From Pelomonas cellulosilytica (GTDB lineage Bacteria > Pseudomonadota > Gammaproteobacteria > Burkholderiales > Burkholderiaceae_C): a DNA stretch of 64,000 nt. Under the pieces are notes generated by a model, which saw nothing but the letters and a program-made list of their open reading frames with translations, was not told where the DNA came from and did no database searches. Made by a program: the position numbers and the translations under genes. Below are positions 1-7,776 of this stretch, piece by piece (the first letter of the stretch is position 1; each line of letters starts with the position of its first letter). The stretch is from assembly GCF_021353265.1 (NCBI RefSeq), contig NZ_JAJTWU010000006.1, positions 290,011 to 354,010 of the forward strand. Direction: 5' to 3'.

Positions 1-308
1 AAGCCGCGCAGGAAGTACTGGTTGGCCTTGCCGTCGCCCGAGTGCTGCGTGACGATGACGCCGGGCACGAACTCCAGCACCTCGCCGGGCCGTAGCGCTG
101 GGCGGCTCTTCAGCAGCTCGGCGCGGATGACGCCCTGGGACGCCGCATCGGCGCTGCCGACGGCGTTGTCGTAGTGGCGGCCGCTCACCTCCACGCGTTC
201 TAGCGGCGTGGCGACGGCCTCGGTGTCAGGCTCGGCAGGCGCGGCCGAAGTGGCCAGCGATAGGCACGCGGCGGCAAACAGCGTCGGCCGCGAAGGGATC
301 TTGGACAT
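1..308 (-). CDS. TonB-dependent receptor, N-terminal part (runs off left edge)
   Basis: Only the first 102 codons are in the window; the 3' part lies beyond base 1. The protein starts MSKIPSRPTLFAAACLSLAT, a Sec-type signal peptide for the periplasm/outer membrane. The rest reads as a TonB-receptor plug: ELLKSRPALRPGEVLEFVPG followed by HSGDGKANQYFLRGF, a signature of outer-membrane receptors that import chelated metals or other scarce solutes. It is preceded on the same strand, 112 bp away, by a histidine-rich membrane protein, which hints at a metal substrate. The substrate cannot be told from the plug alone. The start is the first ATG in frame before the signal sequence. Confidence 0.85.
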   Translation of the reverse strand, partial: MSKIPSRPTLFAAACLSLATSAAPAEPDTEAVATPLERVEVSGRHYDNAVGSADAASQGVIRAELLKSRPALRPGEVLEFVPGVIVTQHSGDGKANQYFLRG

Positions 309-420
309 GGAAGGTCTCGTGGTTCGGCCTGCGCGCAGGCGCAGGCACTGGCCGTCACGGGCGGACAGGCCAAGGCAAGTGATGGCGCGAAGGATCGGCG
401 GCGGGCCGCCGGGCGGTCGC

Positions 421-927
421 TCAGCCGCGGGGTGGTGCGAGCAGCGGCGCGACGACGCGATCGCGCCAGTGCTGCAGCGGCGCGGCGGGCCGGCCCCCCC
501 GTGGCGCGACATCCACGGCCAGCGCGCCGGGCAGCCAAGCCAGGAAGGCGGTCACGCCGGGCTCATGCGCCGCGTCGTCACCGCCGTCGCTCAGATCAAC
601 GGCGTCCGTCGTGTCCGCCGTGTGCCGGTGGTAGACGCCGCCATGCTGATGCAGCCCGGCGGCCGGCCCGCGGCTCGCCACCCAGGCGGGCGCAGGCGCC
701 TGCAGCCGCGCGTCCTGCGCGGCGTGCAGCCGGTCCAGCACGGCGCGTAGCGGCTGGGCCAGGCGGGTGAACACGTCAGCCCGCGAGGCCGCCGCAGTGT
801 GCACGTGGCGATGCCCGTGGATGCCCGCCACGAGCTGCACGATGCTTTGCAGCGGCAGCACGACCAGCAGCAGCACAAGCAGGCTGGTGCGCGTTCGGCG
901 CAGGAGGATCAACAGGACGGGTGGCAC
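421..927 (-). CDS. Histidine-rich small membrane/secreted protein, unknown function
   Basis: A 168-residue protein with a GTG start. A hydrophobic N-terminal segment (about residues 4-33, with LLVLLLVVLPLQ) is followed by histidine clusters GIHGHRHVHT and HQHGGVYHRHT, and then an acidic, histidine-bearing stretch DLSDGGDDAAHEPG. The layout suggests a membrane-anchored or exported protein whose His-rich part faces the periplasm and binds a transition metal; this is inference. Its position just upstream of a TonB-dependent receptor on the same strand fits a metal-uptake operon. No clear Shine-Dalgarno precedes the GTG, so the start is uncertain. No named family is recognised with confidence. 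Confidence 0.6.
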   Translation of the reverse strand: MPPVLLILLRRTRTSLLVLLLVVLPLQSIVQLVAGIHGHRHVHTAAASRADVFTRLAQPLRAVLDRLHAAQDARLQAPAPAWVASRGPAAGLHQHGGVYHRHTADTTDAVDLSDGGDDAAHEPGVTAFLAWLPGALAVDVAPRGGRPAAPLQHWRDRVVAPLLAPPRG

Positions 928-1049
928 GGGTTTGGCGACGTGAGGGCAGCAGGCCGGGGCGCATCGTCGGGCGCTGCGGTTGCCTGCGTGTGACAGCAGC
1001 TGCAGCTTCTACGCAGCCCGGCCGCGTCTGGACGCACGCTGACGTGCGA

Positions 1050-1514
1050 TCACCAGCTCGTGAACGGCCGCACGGCGAGGTTGGCGTTGACGTACCGCCC
1101 GTCGCCGGTGACGTCCTCGCCCAGCCATTGCGGATGGGTGAACGCCTGCTGCTCGGACGCCAGCTCGATCTCGGCCAGCACCAGCCCGGCGTTCGCGCCG
1201 ACGAACTCGTCCACCTCCCAGGTCATGCCATCCACGACGCACAGGTGGCGCACCTTCTCCACGACCGGCCCGTCGCACAGACCCAGCAGCTCGGCGGCAT
1301 CGGCCAGCGGGATCGGATACTCGAACTCGGCGCGCGTGGCGCCCCGCGTGCGGCCCTTGATGGTCAGCCAGCCCGCCTCGCCGGCGATGCGCACGCGCAC
1401 GGTCCGCGCGGGGTCTCGGCTGAGGTAGCCCTGGCTGAAACGCGTGGCACTGGCAGCCGCCTGCCGCCACTCGTCGTTGCGGACGAGGAATTTGCGTTCG
1501 ATCTCGATGCCCAT
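1050..1514 (-). CDS. CYTH domain protein (triphosphatase / adenylate cyclase CyaB-like fold)
   Basis: A 154-residue protein beginning MGIEIERKFLVRNDEW, with the E-x-E-x-K motif (EIERK) that defines CYTH enzymes, which hydrolyse inorganic triphosphate or other triphosphates in a beta-tunnel with metal. Further tunnel residues are visible: RVRIAG, WLTIKGRT, EFEYPIP, KVRHLCVV, WEVDEF and LAEIELASE. The length is that of the short single-domain bacterial form, without a CHAD domain. It lies between the histidine-rich protein and a lipoprotein on the same strand with no tight coupling. Substrate (PPPi, thiamine triphosphate or ATP) cannot be decided from the sequence. Confidence 0.85.
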   Translation of the reverse strand: MGIEIERKFLVRNDEWRQAAASATRFSQGYLSRDPARTVRVRIAGEAGWLTIKGRTRGATRAEFEYPIPLADAAELLGLCDGPVVEKVRHLCVVDGMTWEVDEFVGANAGLVLAEIELASEQQAFTHPQWLGEDVTGDGRYVNANLAVRPFTSW

Positions 1515-1562
1515 CTGCTGTCGCTCACTGCACGGTGCGGGGCGCGCAGTGTGCCTCAGAGG

Positions 1563-2600
1563 TCAAGGCGCGGTGGTGAACGACCAGGCCAGGTGCAGCG
1601 GCTGGTCAGCCAACGTCGCGTCGAGCTCCACGCGGTAGGTCGTGCCCGCCGCCAGCGGCGCATTCGGCACCAGCGCGGCTTCGCCGCTGTCGAGCACGCC
1701 GTTGCGGTCGTTGGCCGCGGTGATCAGCGTCGCGTCGACGGCCCCGCCATCGGTGGCGCGCGTCATGACGAAGCGGCTCACCTGCACGGGCGCCGCCGCG
1801 TGGATCGAGGCCGGGTAGCCCTCCACGACGCCAGCTTCCAGCGGCTTCATGTCCGAGCGCTGCATCTGCGCCGGCAGGCTCGTGGCGCCGTCGCGCGGCC
1901 AGAAGGCGTAAGTCGCAGCCGGGGTCGGCGGCGTGTCGGCCAGCAGCGCGGCGTCCAGCACCAGCGTCCGCTTGGCCGAGCCGGGCAGTCCCGAGCCGCC
2001 CACGCCGAGATCCCGCATGCGCGCGTCCAACAGGAAGACGCGGCCGTACAGGCTGTGCAGCATGTAGTTGACGGCATCCCAGGGCGGCAGCTCTGCATTG
2101 GCCGGCACGTCATAACCCAGCATGACCTCGCTGCGCACACGGACGTTCGCCTGGTCGGGCACCGTCACGCCTGCACCGGCCAGGCGCTCGGCGAGCGTCG
2201 CGCCGGTGAAGCACGGGCGATCGGGCTGTTCATCCTGCCCAGCGTGGTTGTTGGTCGCGCTGTAGCGGGCATGGGCCTGGGCGGCCGTGTCCAGCGCGGT
2301 GTCCCGCACGAACGGCGACAGGCCCACGGTCGTTCGCACTAGATTCAGCAGCAGGAAGACGTTGGTTCGTACCGACGATGCATCGTCGCCGGTGCAGCCC
2401 GTCGTCGGATCGGGCGTGGGCTCGGGCACGCCGGACGACGGCGTGCTGGGCGGCGCAACGACGCCGGAGGCCGCCGGCTCCGTAGGAGGCGGCGCGGTCC
2501 CGACGGCGGCACCACCGCTGCCACCACCGCACGCGGTCAGCAAGAGGGTCATCAACAGCGCACAGAACGAAACGCCCGGCTGGCGTCGGATGAGGAACAT
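1563..2600 (-). CDS. CAP/SCP-like domain lipoprotein
   Basis: Reading from the ATG at 2600 gives 345 residues starting MFLIRRQPGVSFCALLMTLL and a lipobox LLTAC, so the mature protein should be a lipid-anchored envelope protein. After a low-complexity Gly/Pro/Thr linker comes a CAP (cysteine-rich secretory protein) domain with DTAAQAHARYSATNNHAGQ and YMLHSLYGRVFLLDARMRD. The C-terminus, ending HLAWSFTTAP, resembles a bacterial Ig-like (SbsA type) domain. The open frame continues upstream to 2858, but that part is arginine-rich and overlaps ogt, so I took the ATG just before the signal peptide. Role unknown; bacterial CAP proteins are extracytoplasmic. Confidence 0.8.
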   Translation of the reverse strand: MFLIRRQPGVSFCALLMTLLLTACGGGSGGAAVGTAPPPTEPAASGVVAPPSTPSSGVPEPTPDPTTGCTGDDASSVRTNVFLLLNLVRTTVGLSPFVRDTALDTAAQAHARYSATNNHAGQDEQPDRPCFTGATLAERLAGAGVTVPDQANVRVRSEVMLGYDVPANAELPPWDAVNYMLHSLYGRVFLLDARMRDLGVGGSGLPGSAKRTLVLDAALLADTPPTPAATYAFWPRDGATSLPAQMQRSDMKPLEAGVVEGYPASIHAAAPVQVSRFVMTRATDGGAVDATLITAANDRNGVLDSGEAALVPNAPLAAGTTYRVELDATLADQPLHLAWSFTTAP

Positions 2601-2745
2601 GCAAACTCCGCGGCCGGGTATCGACCAGACATGCACCGGCACAGCGCCCGGCAGTTCCATTGGAGAAGGGCGCGTCCGGCAGCAGGGTCGGCAACCGCTC
2701 GCTCGTCTTGTAGGACAGCGCCGGTTTTGCGCGGAGCGGCGTCCC

Positions 2746-3324
2746 TCAGAAGAGCGCTTGCTGGTCACCCGCCAGTTGGCCGGCCGAACGGGCCTCGATG
2801 AGCAGCAGGCGGCGCTTCGTCTCCAGCCCTCCCGGCGCCGAGAAGCCCGTCGGTGCACCGCCCGCGCCCATGACGCGGTGGCAGGGCACGATGGGCGGGA
2901 AGGGGTTGTGGCCCGCCGCGCGCCCCACCGCCCGGGCCCCGCCGGGCTGGCCCAAGGCCGCGGCGATCTCGCCGTAGGTGCGCGTCCGGCCGACCGGGAT
3001 CGTGCGCGTCAGCCACAGCACCCGCCGGTCGAAGTCGGGCAGGCGCCGGTCGTCGAGCGGGATGTCGAGCAGCTCGCGGTGGTCAGGCGTTTCACCGGCC
3101 AGCAGCCGCTGCACGGCGGCGATGGCACGCTGCACCGGCTCGGGCGGTGGCGCCTCATGCGCATCGCCGAAGCGCTGCTGCATCAGCGCCCGCAGTGCCG
3201 CCACGTCGCCGGCCGGCAGCTGGGAGCCGGCGATCCCCTGCGCCGCATCACCACGCCACGCGATGCCACAGGCGCCGAGGGCCGTGTCGAACACGGCGAA
3301 CCACACCGGCGCGCGAGGGCTCAA
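2746..3324 (-). CDS. ogt: Methylated-DNA--[protein]-cysteine S-methyltransferase
   Basis: Repairs O6-methylguanine (and O4-methylthymine) by transferring the alkyl group to its own cysteine, a suicide reaction in the cytoplasm. The active-site loop IVPCHRVMG is intact. The wHTH DNA-binding region is visible just before it as YGEIAAALGQPGGARAVGRA, and G-F-S-A-P-G-G-L-E-T-K follows. The N-terminal ribonuclease-like half includes WFAVFDTALGACGIAWRG, as in Ogt/MGMT. The start is uncertain: a TTG at 3324 overlaps the dusA stop (TTGA) and has a GAGG 9 nt upstream, while a GTG at 3306 is the alternative. Either gives about 186-192 residues. The upstream overlap suggests co-transcription with dusA. 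Confidence 0.9.
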   Translation of the reverse strand: MSPRAPVWFAVFDTALGACGIAWRGDAAQGIAGSQLPAGDVAALRALMQQRFGDAHEAPPPEPVQRAIAAVQRLLAGETPDHRELLDIPLDDRRLPDFDRRVLWLTRTIPVGRTRTYGEIAAALGQPGGARAVGRAAGHNPFPPIVPCHRVMGAGGAPTGFSAPGGLETKRRLLLIEARSAGQLAGDQQALF

Positions 3325-4331
3325 CCGCCCTGCCCTCGCCGCGCCGCCGTCGCCTGTGCAGCCACTTCGCGCGGCGGCAGGGTCTTGAGCCGGTGGTCGC
3401 TCCACACCTGGCGCCAGCGCCGCGCACCGGGCGTGCCGTTCCACAGCCCCAGCGCATGGCGCATCGCGTACGCCCACGACCGGCCACTGGCGTGCACGCG
3501 GTCCAGGTAGTCCAACCAGCGGGCCTCCACGTCGTCGCGGCTCGTGGCGGGGTCACCGGCACCGAAGAAGCGCGAGTCCCACTGCGCCATGCTCCAGGGC
3601 TCGTGGTAGGCCTCACGGCCGATCATGACGCCGTCCACCTTCAGCAGCTGTGCAGCGATCTCATCGAGCGTCTTGAGGCCGCCGTTGATGGCGATCGTGA
3701 GGCGCGGGAAGTCGCGCTTGAGCTGCGCCACGACGTCGTAGCGCAGCGGGGGGATTTCACGGTTCTCCTTCGGAGACAGGCCTTGCAACCAAGCATTGCG
3801 GGCGTGGACGATGAAGACCTCGCAACCGGCAGACGCCACCGTGCCGACGAAATCGCGCACGAATTCGTAGCTCTCGATCCTGTCGATGCCGATGCGGTGC
3901 TTGACGGTGACGGGCAACGCCGTCGCGTCGCGCATGGCCTTTACGCAGTCGGCCACCAACTGCGGCTCGGACATCAGGCAGGCGCCGAACGCGCCGCGCT
4001 GCACGCGCTCGCTGGGGCAGCCGCAGTTCAGGTTGACCTCGTCATAGCCCCAGCGCTCGGCGAGCCGGGCACAGGCGGCCAGGTCCTCCGGCTCGCTGCC
4101 GCCCAGCTGCAGCGCGACGGGATGCTCCTCGGCGTTGAAGTCCAGGTGCCGGGGCTGGTCGCCGTGCAGCAGCGCGCCGGTCGTCACCATCTCGGTATAG
4201 AGCAGCGCGTGGCGGGTGATAAGGCGGTGAAAGTACCGGCAATGGCGATCGGTCCAGTCCATCATGGGCGCCACGCTCAGGCGCCAGGGGGAAAAGCCGG
4301 TGCCCGGCTGCTGTTCTTGCTTGGAATCCAT
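3321..4331 (-). CDS. dusA: tRNA-dihydrouridine(20/20a) synthase
   Basis: Flavoenzyme that reduces uridines in the tRNA D-loop. The 336-residue protein starts MDSKQEQQPGTGFSPWRLSV and shows SVAPMMDWTDRHCRYFHRLI at the FMN-binding first strand, typical of DusA. NLNCGCPSERVQRGAFGACL carries the catalytic cysteine, VTVKHRIGID the conserved K and H, and the FMN-phosphate loop is INGGLKT followed by DGVMIGREAYHEPW. The length matches the family. The open frame extends further upstream, but conservation begins here. ogt follows with overlapping stop/start. A 144-bp gap separates it from a divergent cysteine hydrolase gene. Confidence 0.95.
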   Translation of the reverse strand: MDSKQEQQPGTGFSPWRLSVAPMMDWTDRHCRYFHRLITRHALLYTEMVTTGALLHGDQPRHLDFNAEEHPVALQLGGSEPEDLAACARLAERWGYDEVNLNCGCPSERVQRGAFGACLMSEPQLVADCVKAMRDATALPVTVKHRIGIDRIESYEFVRDFVGTVASAGCEVFIVHARNAWLQGLSPKENREIPPLRYDVVAQLKRDFPRLTIAINGGLKTLDEIAAQLLKVDGVMIGREAYHEPWSMAQWDSRFFGAGDPATSRDDVEARWLDYLDRVHASGRSWAYAMRHALGLWNGTPGARRWRQVWSDHRLKTLPPREVAAQATAARRGQGG

Positions 4332-4475
4332 CCGGACGGTCAACCCACTGCCAAGTAGCGGATTGTGCCTGCCGGGGCTGCGGGAACCGCGTTTGCTCCG
4401 CGAAGGCCCCATGCCGAGACGCCTCCGAGCCACTGCAATGCCTACCTCCCCTTCGCCACTCCTGCCCCATTTGCC

Positions 4476-5072
4476 ATGCGCCGATACGTGACGACCGGCG
4501 GTCAGCAGGAGCCGCTGCCACACTCGCGCCGCGTGTTGCTGCTGGTGGACTTCATCAACCCGATGAGCTTCATCGGCGCCGACGATCTGGCGCCGCACGC
4601 GCTGGCGGCGGCGCGTGCGGCAGCCGCGCTGAAGCAGCGCTTCGATGTCGCGGGCGAGCGCACGATCTACGTCAACGACAACTTTGGCCAATGGCGATCC
4701 GACTTCCGAACCCTTGTCCAGCACTGCCGACGCCAGCGCGGCCCCGCCGCACAGCTGGTGCGTCAGCTCTCCCCTGGGGCCGACGACCTCACCGTGCTGA
4801 AGCCCCGCCATTCCGGCTTCCACGCGACACCGCTGGAGCTGCTGCTGGAGCAGCTTGGCACACGGCAACTGGTCATCGCCGGGCTCGCCACGGACTACTG
4901 CGTGATGTGCACCGCGATGGACGCCTTCGTGCGCGGCTACAGGCTGTGGATCCCGGCGGACTGCACGGCGGCAGAGTCGCCCGAGAAGCACGAACTTGCG
5001 CTCGCATGGATGCATGACGCGTTGAAAGCCGACATTCTCCCTGCCGCCCGGCAGCCACTCCGCGCCCGATGA
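4476..5072 (+). CDS. Isochorismatase-like cysteine hydrolase
   Basis: A 198-residue cytosolic hydrolase of the isochorismatase/nicotinamidase superfamily. The triad can be read: aspartate in LLLVDFINPM, lysine in VLKPRHSGFHATPLE, and nucleophilic cysteine in ATDYCVMCTAMDAFVRGY. The substrate is unknown; family members hydrolyse isochorismate, nicotinamide, N-carbamoyl compounds or ureidoacrylate. The ATG at 4476 is chosen because upstream codons are not conserved-looking. The 3' end overlaps the next gene by four bases (ATGA), so the two are translationally coupled. Confidence 0.85.
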   Translation: MRRYVTTGGQQEPLPHSRRVLLLVDFINPMSFIGADDLAPHALAAARAAAALKQRFDVAGERTIYVNDNFGQWRSDFRTLVQHCRRQRGPAAQLVRQLSPGADDLTVLKPRHSGFHATPLELLLEQLGTRQLVIAGLATDYCVMCTAMDAFVRGYRLWIPADCTAAESPEKHELALAWMHDALKADILPAARQPLRAR

Positions 5073-5584
5073 CGACGAAGATCATCCTGCTGCGCCACGC
5101 CGAGAAGCCATCAGCCGACGGGACCGTTGGCGGGGTGGATGCAAGCGGCAGGCCCAATGACGACGACCTGAGCGTGCGCGGCTGGCAGCGCGCCGGGGCA
5201 CTGGCGCGCTTTTTCGCACCGGGGGGCGGCAGCCTGGGCGTTCCGAGGGCGCTCTATGCGAGCCGTCCGACCGCCGAGCACCCCAGCCGGCGCGCCGTCA
5301 GCACGCTGCAACCGTTGGCCCGGTGGCTGGGCCTGCCGCTGAACCAGAGCTTCACCTGCGGCCAGGAGCCTGCGCTGACACAGGCGCTCGCAACGGACGA
5401 AGGGGTGACGCTTGTCGCGTGGGATCACCGCGGCCTGTGCCGCATTGCGCAGGCGCTGGTTGGCGCCGCCGCGCCGGACCATTGGCCCGCTGGCTGCTTC
5501 GACCGCTACTGGATCTTCAGCCGCGACGCCGATGGATGGCGGCTGGCGCCGCAGCCCCAACAGCTGCTCGACGGCGACGACTAA
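5069..5584 (+). CDS. Histidine phosphatase family protein
   Basis: A 171-residue protein starting MTTKIILLRHAEKPSADG; the RH motif supplies the phospho-accepting histidine of the phosphoglycerate mutase-like superfamily. A second catalytic histidine is probable in LVAWDHRGLCRIAQAL. LYASRPTAEHPSRRAVSTLQ holds the arginine that binds phosphate. The start ATG overlaps the stop of the preceding hydrolase (ATGA). The substrate is not evident. It ends 13 bp from the convergent acyl-CoA hydratase gene. Confidence 0.8.
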   Translation: MTTKIILLRHAEKPSADGTVGGVDASGRPNDDDLSVRGWQRAGALARFFAPGGGSLGVPRALYASRPTAEHPSRRAVSTLQPLARWLGLPLNQSFTCGQEPALTQALATDEGVTLVAWDHRGLCRIAQALVGAAAPDHWPAGCFDRYWIFSRDADGWRLAPQPQQLLDGDD

Positions 5585-5596
5585 ACGACCAAGAAT

Positions 5597-6712
5597 TCAG
5601 GCGAGATCGCTTAGCGGATGCTCGCCGGCCGGCCACGGGCTCGCGAAGAAGGCGGCCACCTCGGCCGGGTCCACGTCGGCCAGCGTGGGCGGATGCCAGC
5701 GCGGCGCATGGTCCTTGTCAACGGCCAACGCCCGGATGCCTTCCACCGTCTCGCTGCGGGCGGCGCCCCGCAGATGAAAGGCGTGATGCACCAGGTCGCG
5801 CTCTAGGCGAAGGTCGTCCGCCAGGCTGAGCCCGCGCGCGCGGCGCACCAACTCCAGCGTGACGCACAGCATCAGCGGCGAGCGCTTGAGCAGCGTCTCG
5901 TGGGCCTCGCGCGCCCAGTCGTCCTCCGCCGCGGCCAGCGACGCCAGGATGGCCGACAGGCTGGCCTGGCCGAAGTGGCGATCGATGCGGTCCAGCGTGG
6001 CCTTCGGCGCAGACGCCGGCGCGAGGTCGGCACGCTCCATGACAGTCGCCACGACGTGCTCGGCGCTCGGCTGGCTGCCGTGGCGCAGGTCGTCCACGAG
6101 GGCGGGCCACTGCTCGGCGCGCACGTACACGTCGCCGAGTCCCCACTCCAGCGCGTCGCCGACGGCGATGGCCTGGCCGGTCAGAGCCAGCCACTCTCCC
6201 ACATGGCCCGGGCACTGCCCGAGGAACCAGCCACCGCCGACGTCGGGGAACAGGCCAATGCCCGTCTCCGGCATCGCGAGCCTGGAGTTCTCGTTGAGCA
6301 CGCGCAGCTTGGCGCCCTGGCTGATACCCATGCCGCCCCCCATGACGATGCCGTCCATCAGAGCGACATAGGGCTTGGGGTAGTGGTGGATGAGGTGGTT
6401 GAGGCGATATTCCTCGGTGAAGAACTCGCCCAGCGCCGAGTCGCCAGCGAGGGCCGCCTGGTGGAAGAAGCGGATGTCGCCGCCCGCGCAGAAGGCCGCC
6501 GGTTTGCCGTCGCGACTTGCGCCCAACACGGCGACGGCCTGGATTTCCGGCTGGCCGGCCCAGTGGCGCAGCAACGCCGTCATGTCGCGGATCATCGGCA
6601 GCGACAAGGCGTTCAGCGCCTGCGGCCGGTTTAGCGTGATGAGGCCCAGGCAGCCGTTGACGTGGGCCAGGATCTGGCCGTCGGACTGGAGCGTCGGGAT
6701 CAGGTCGGTCAT
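5597..6712 (-). CDS. Enoyl-CoA hydratase/isomerase family protein, 3-hydroxyisobutyryl-CoA hydrolase-like
   Basis: A 371-residue crotonase-fold protein. The first oxyanion-hole segment is AAFCAGGDIRFFHQAA and the second is GIVMGGGMGISQGAKLRVL. The catalytic glutamate sits in MPETGIGLFPDVGGGWFLG, the pattern of 3-hydroxyisobutyryl-CoA hydrolase (valine catabolism) rather than classical hydratases. The length (about 370, with an extra C-terminal helical part) supports the same subgroup. The downstream EamA gene stop overlaps its start codon. The exact acyl-CoA substrate remains inferred. Confidence 0.85.
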   Translation of the reverse strand: MTDLIPTLQSDGQILAHVNGCLGLITLNRPQALNALSLPMIRDMTALLRHWAGQPEIQAVAVLGASRDGKPAAFCAGGDIRFFHQAALAGDSALGEFFTEEYRLNHLIHHYPKPYVALMDGIVMGGGMGISQGAKLRVLNENSRLAMPETGIGLFPDVGGGWFLGQCPGHVGEWLALTGQAIAVGDALEWGLGDVYVRAEQWPALVDDLRHGSQPSAEHVVATVMERADLAPASAPKATLDRIDRHFGQASLSAILASLAAAEDDWAREAHETLLKRSPLMLCVTLELVRRARGLSLADDLRLERDLVHHAFHLRGAARSETVEGIRALAVDKDHAPRWHPPTLADVDPAEVAAFFASPWPAGEHPLSDLA

Positions 6713-7587
6713 GCGTTTTTCAGGGCGGTGTCACGGGAGGAAGGAGCCAGGGCCTCGTTGGCGACCAGCGCGGCGAGCACAAGGCTACCGCCAATCAGCG
6801 CCGCGTCTCCTGGGTGTTCGCCCGCAAAGGCCCACGCCCACAAGACGCCCAGCAGCGTCTCGGACTGGCCCAGCAGCGCGATTTCATGGCTGGGCAGCTC
6901 GCGGGCGAGCCGCACGGCCAGCAGGCACGGGATGGCGAGCTGGAAGACGCCCAGCAGCGCCAGCAGGACCAGGTCGTGCGCGCCGGCCTGCAGCGGCCAG
7001 GCCGGCGGCAGCGTGGCGCCGGCCGACATCAACGCGCCGAGCAGCACGGCCGGCAGCATGTCCTGACCGGCGCCCTGCCCCACCTTCTGCAGCAGACACC
7101 AGTTGGTGGCGGCAGCCAGCGGTACGCCCAGCGCCACGATCACACCCGCCAGGCGACCGCCAGCACCGGCCTGCTGGCCGAACATCCACGCAATGCCGAT
7201 GCCGGCCACGACGATGGCGGCCCAGGTGCGCCGGGGAATGTGCTGGCGCAGGAAGGCGCGCGCGAACAGCGCCGTCAGGAGCGGCCCGAGGGACATCGTG
7301 ACCAACACGTTGGCGACCGTCGTCAGCGATAGCGCCACCATGAAGGCGGTGAACATGACAGCCCAGCAGACGCCCGATGCCCACACGGCCACGCCGCGCA
7401 AGGCCGGCCACAGCGCCCGACCCCGTATGGCGCCGAGCAGGACGACCAACGCCGCCGCGTTGAAGGCGCTGCGCCAGAACGTGATCTCGAACCCGCGCGC
7501 CGCCTCCAGCTGCCGCGTGACAACGCCCGCCGAACTCCACATCAGCGTGACCAGCAGCATCAGCAAGACGGCAGACCGGTGACTCAT
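6709..7587 (-). CDS. EamA/DMT family transporter
   Basis: A 292-residue inner-membrane protein with ten predicted hydrophobic segments and two EamA repeats, starting MSHRSAVLLMLLVTLMWSSA. The motif LMWSSAGVVTRQLE at the first helix and TFWRSAFNAAALVVLL at the second are typical of drug/metabolite exporters. I chose the ATG at 7587. The frame stays open to 7665, but that stretch is translated from hairpin-forming repeats in the leader. The 3' end overlaps the start of the acyl-CoA hydratase/hydrolase gene, so they likely form an operon. The exported compound is unknown. Confidence 0.85.
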   Translation of the reverse strand: MSHRSAVLLMLLVTLMWSSAGVVTRQLEAARGFEITFWRSAFNAAALVVLLGAIRGRALWPALRGVAVWASGVCWAVMFTAFMVALSLTTVANVLVTMSLGPLLTALFARAFLRQHIPRRTWAAIVVAGIGIAWMFGQQAGAGGRLAGVIVALGVPLAAATNWCLLQKVGQGAGQDMLPAVLLGALMSAGATLPPAWPLQAGAHDLVLLALLGVFQLAIPCLLAVRLARELPSHEIALLGQSETLLGVLWAWAFAGEHPGDAALIGGSLVLAALVANEALAPSSRDTALKNA

Positions 7588-7593
7588 GAACGA

Positions 7594-7650
7594 GCGCCCC
7601 TGAAAAGGGGCGCGGGCAATCAACTGGCGAGGGCGCCCCTCTTGGAGGGG
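7594..7650 (-). promoter_or_regulatory. Two-hairpin leader that may hide the ribosome-binding site of the EamA gene
   Basis: Read on the minus strand, a hairpin CCCCTC-CAA-GAGGGG (7650-7636) is followed by GCGCCCCT-TTTC-AGGGGCGC (7613-7594), then nine bases from AGGGG to the ATG at 7587. The only Shine-Dalgarno-like run (AGGGG) lies inside the 3' arm of the second hairpin. The first hairpin also carries AGGGGCGC, so it could pair with the GCGCCCCT arm instead and free the start site. This is seen in sequence; a switching function is inference. A dispersed intergenic repeat is the alternative. Confidence 0.4.
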
Positions 7651-7750
7651 GCTGAGCCCGGACATGAGCAGTCCTGACGACGGTTCATGCCCAGCGAAGG
7701 ACGGGACCTCCAGCGCCCGGCAAGGGGAGCACAGGGTGCCGCGCCGGCAT

Positions 7751-7776
7751 GCGTTGCGAGCTCAAGCTCGCGACGC
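7751..7776 (-). other. Perfect-like hairpin enclosing the typA stop codon
   Basis: GCGTTGCGAGC (7751-7761) and GCTCGCGACGC (7766-7776) pair over 11 positions with one G-T wobble. The four-base loop contains the stop codon on the minus strand (TTGA). No U-run follows, so it is not a canonical terminator. It may stabilise the mRNA end or be chance. Confidence 0.4.

Noticed and set aside
7751..7776. Hairpin at the typA stop as a terminator
   Set aside because: It has no U-run after the stem on the minus strand, so I list it only as a hairpin.
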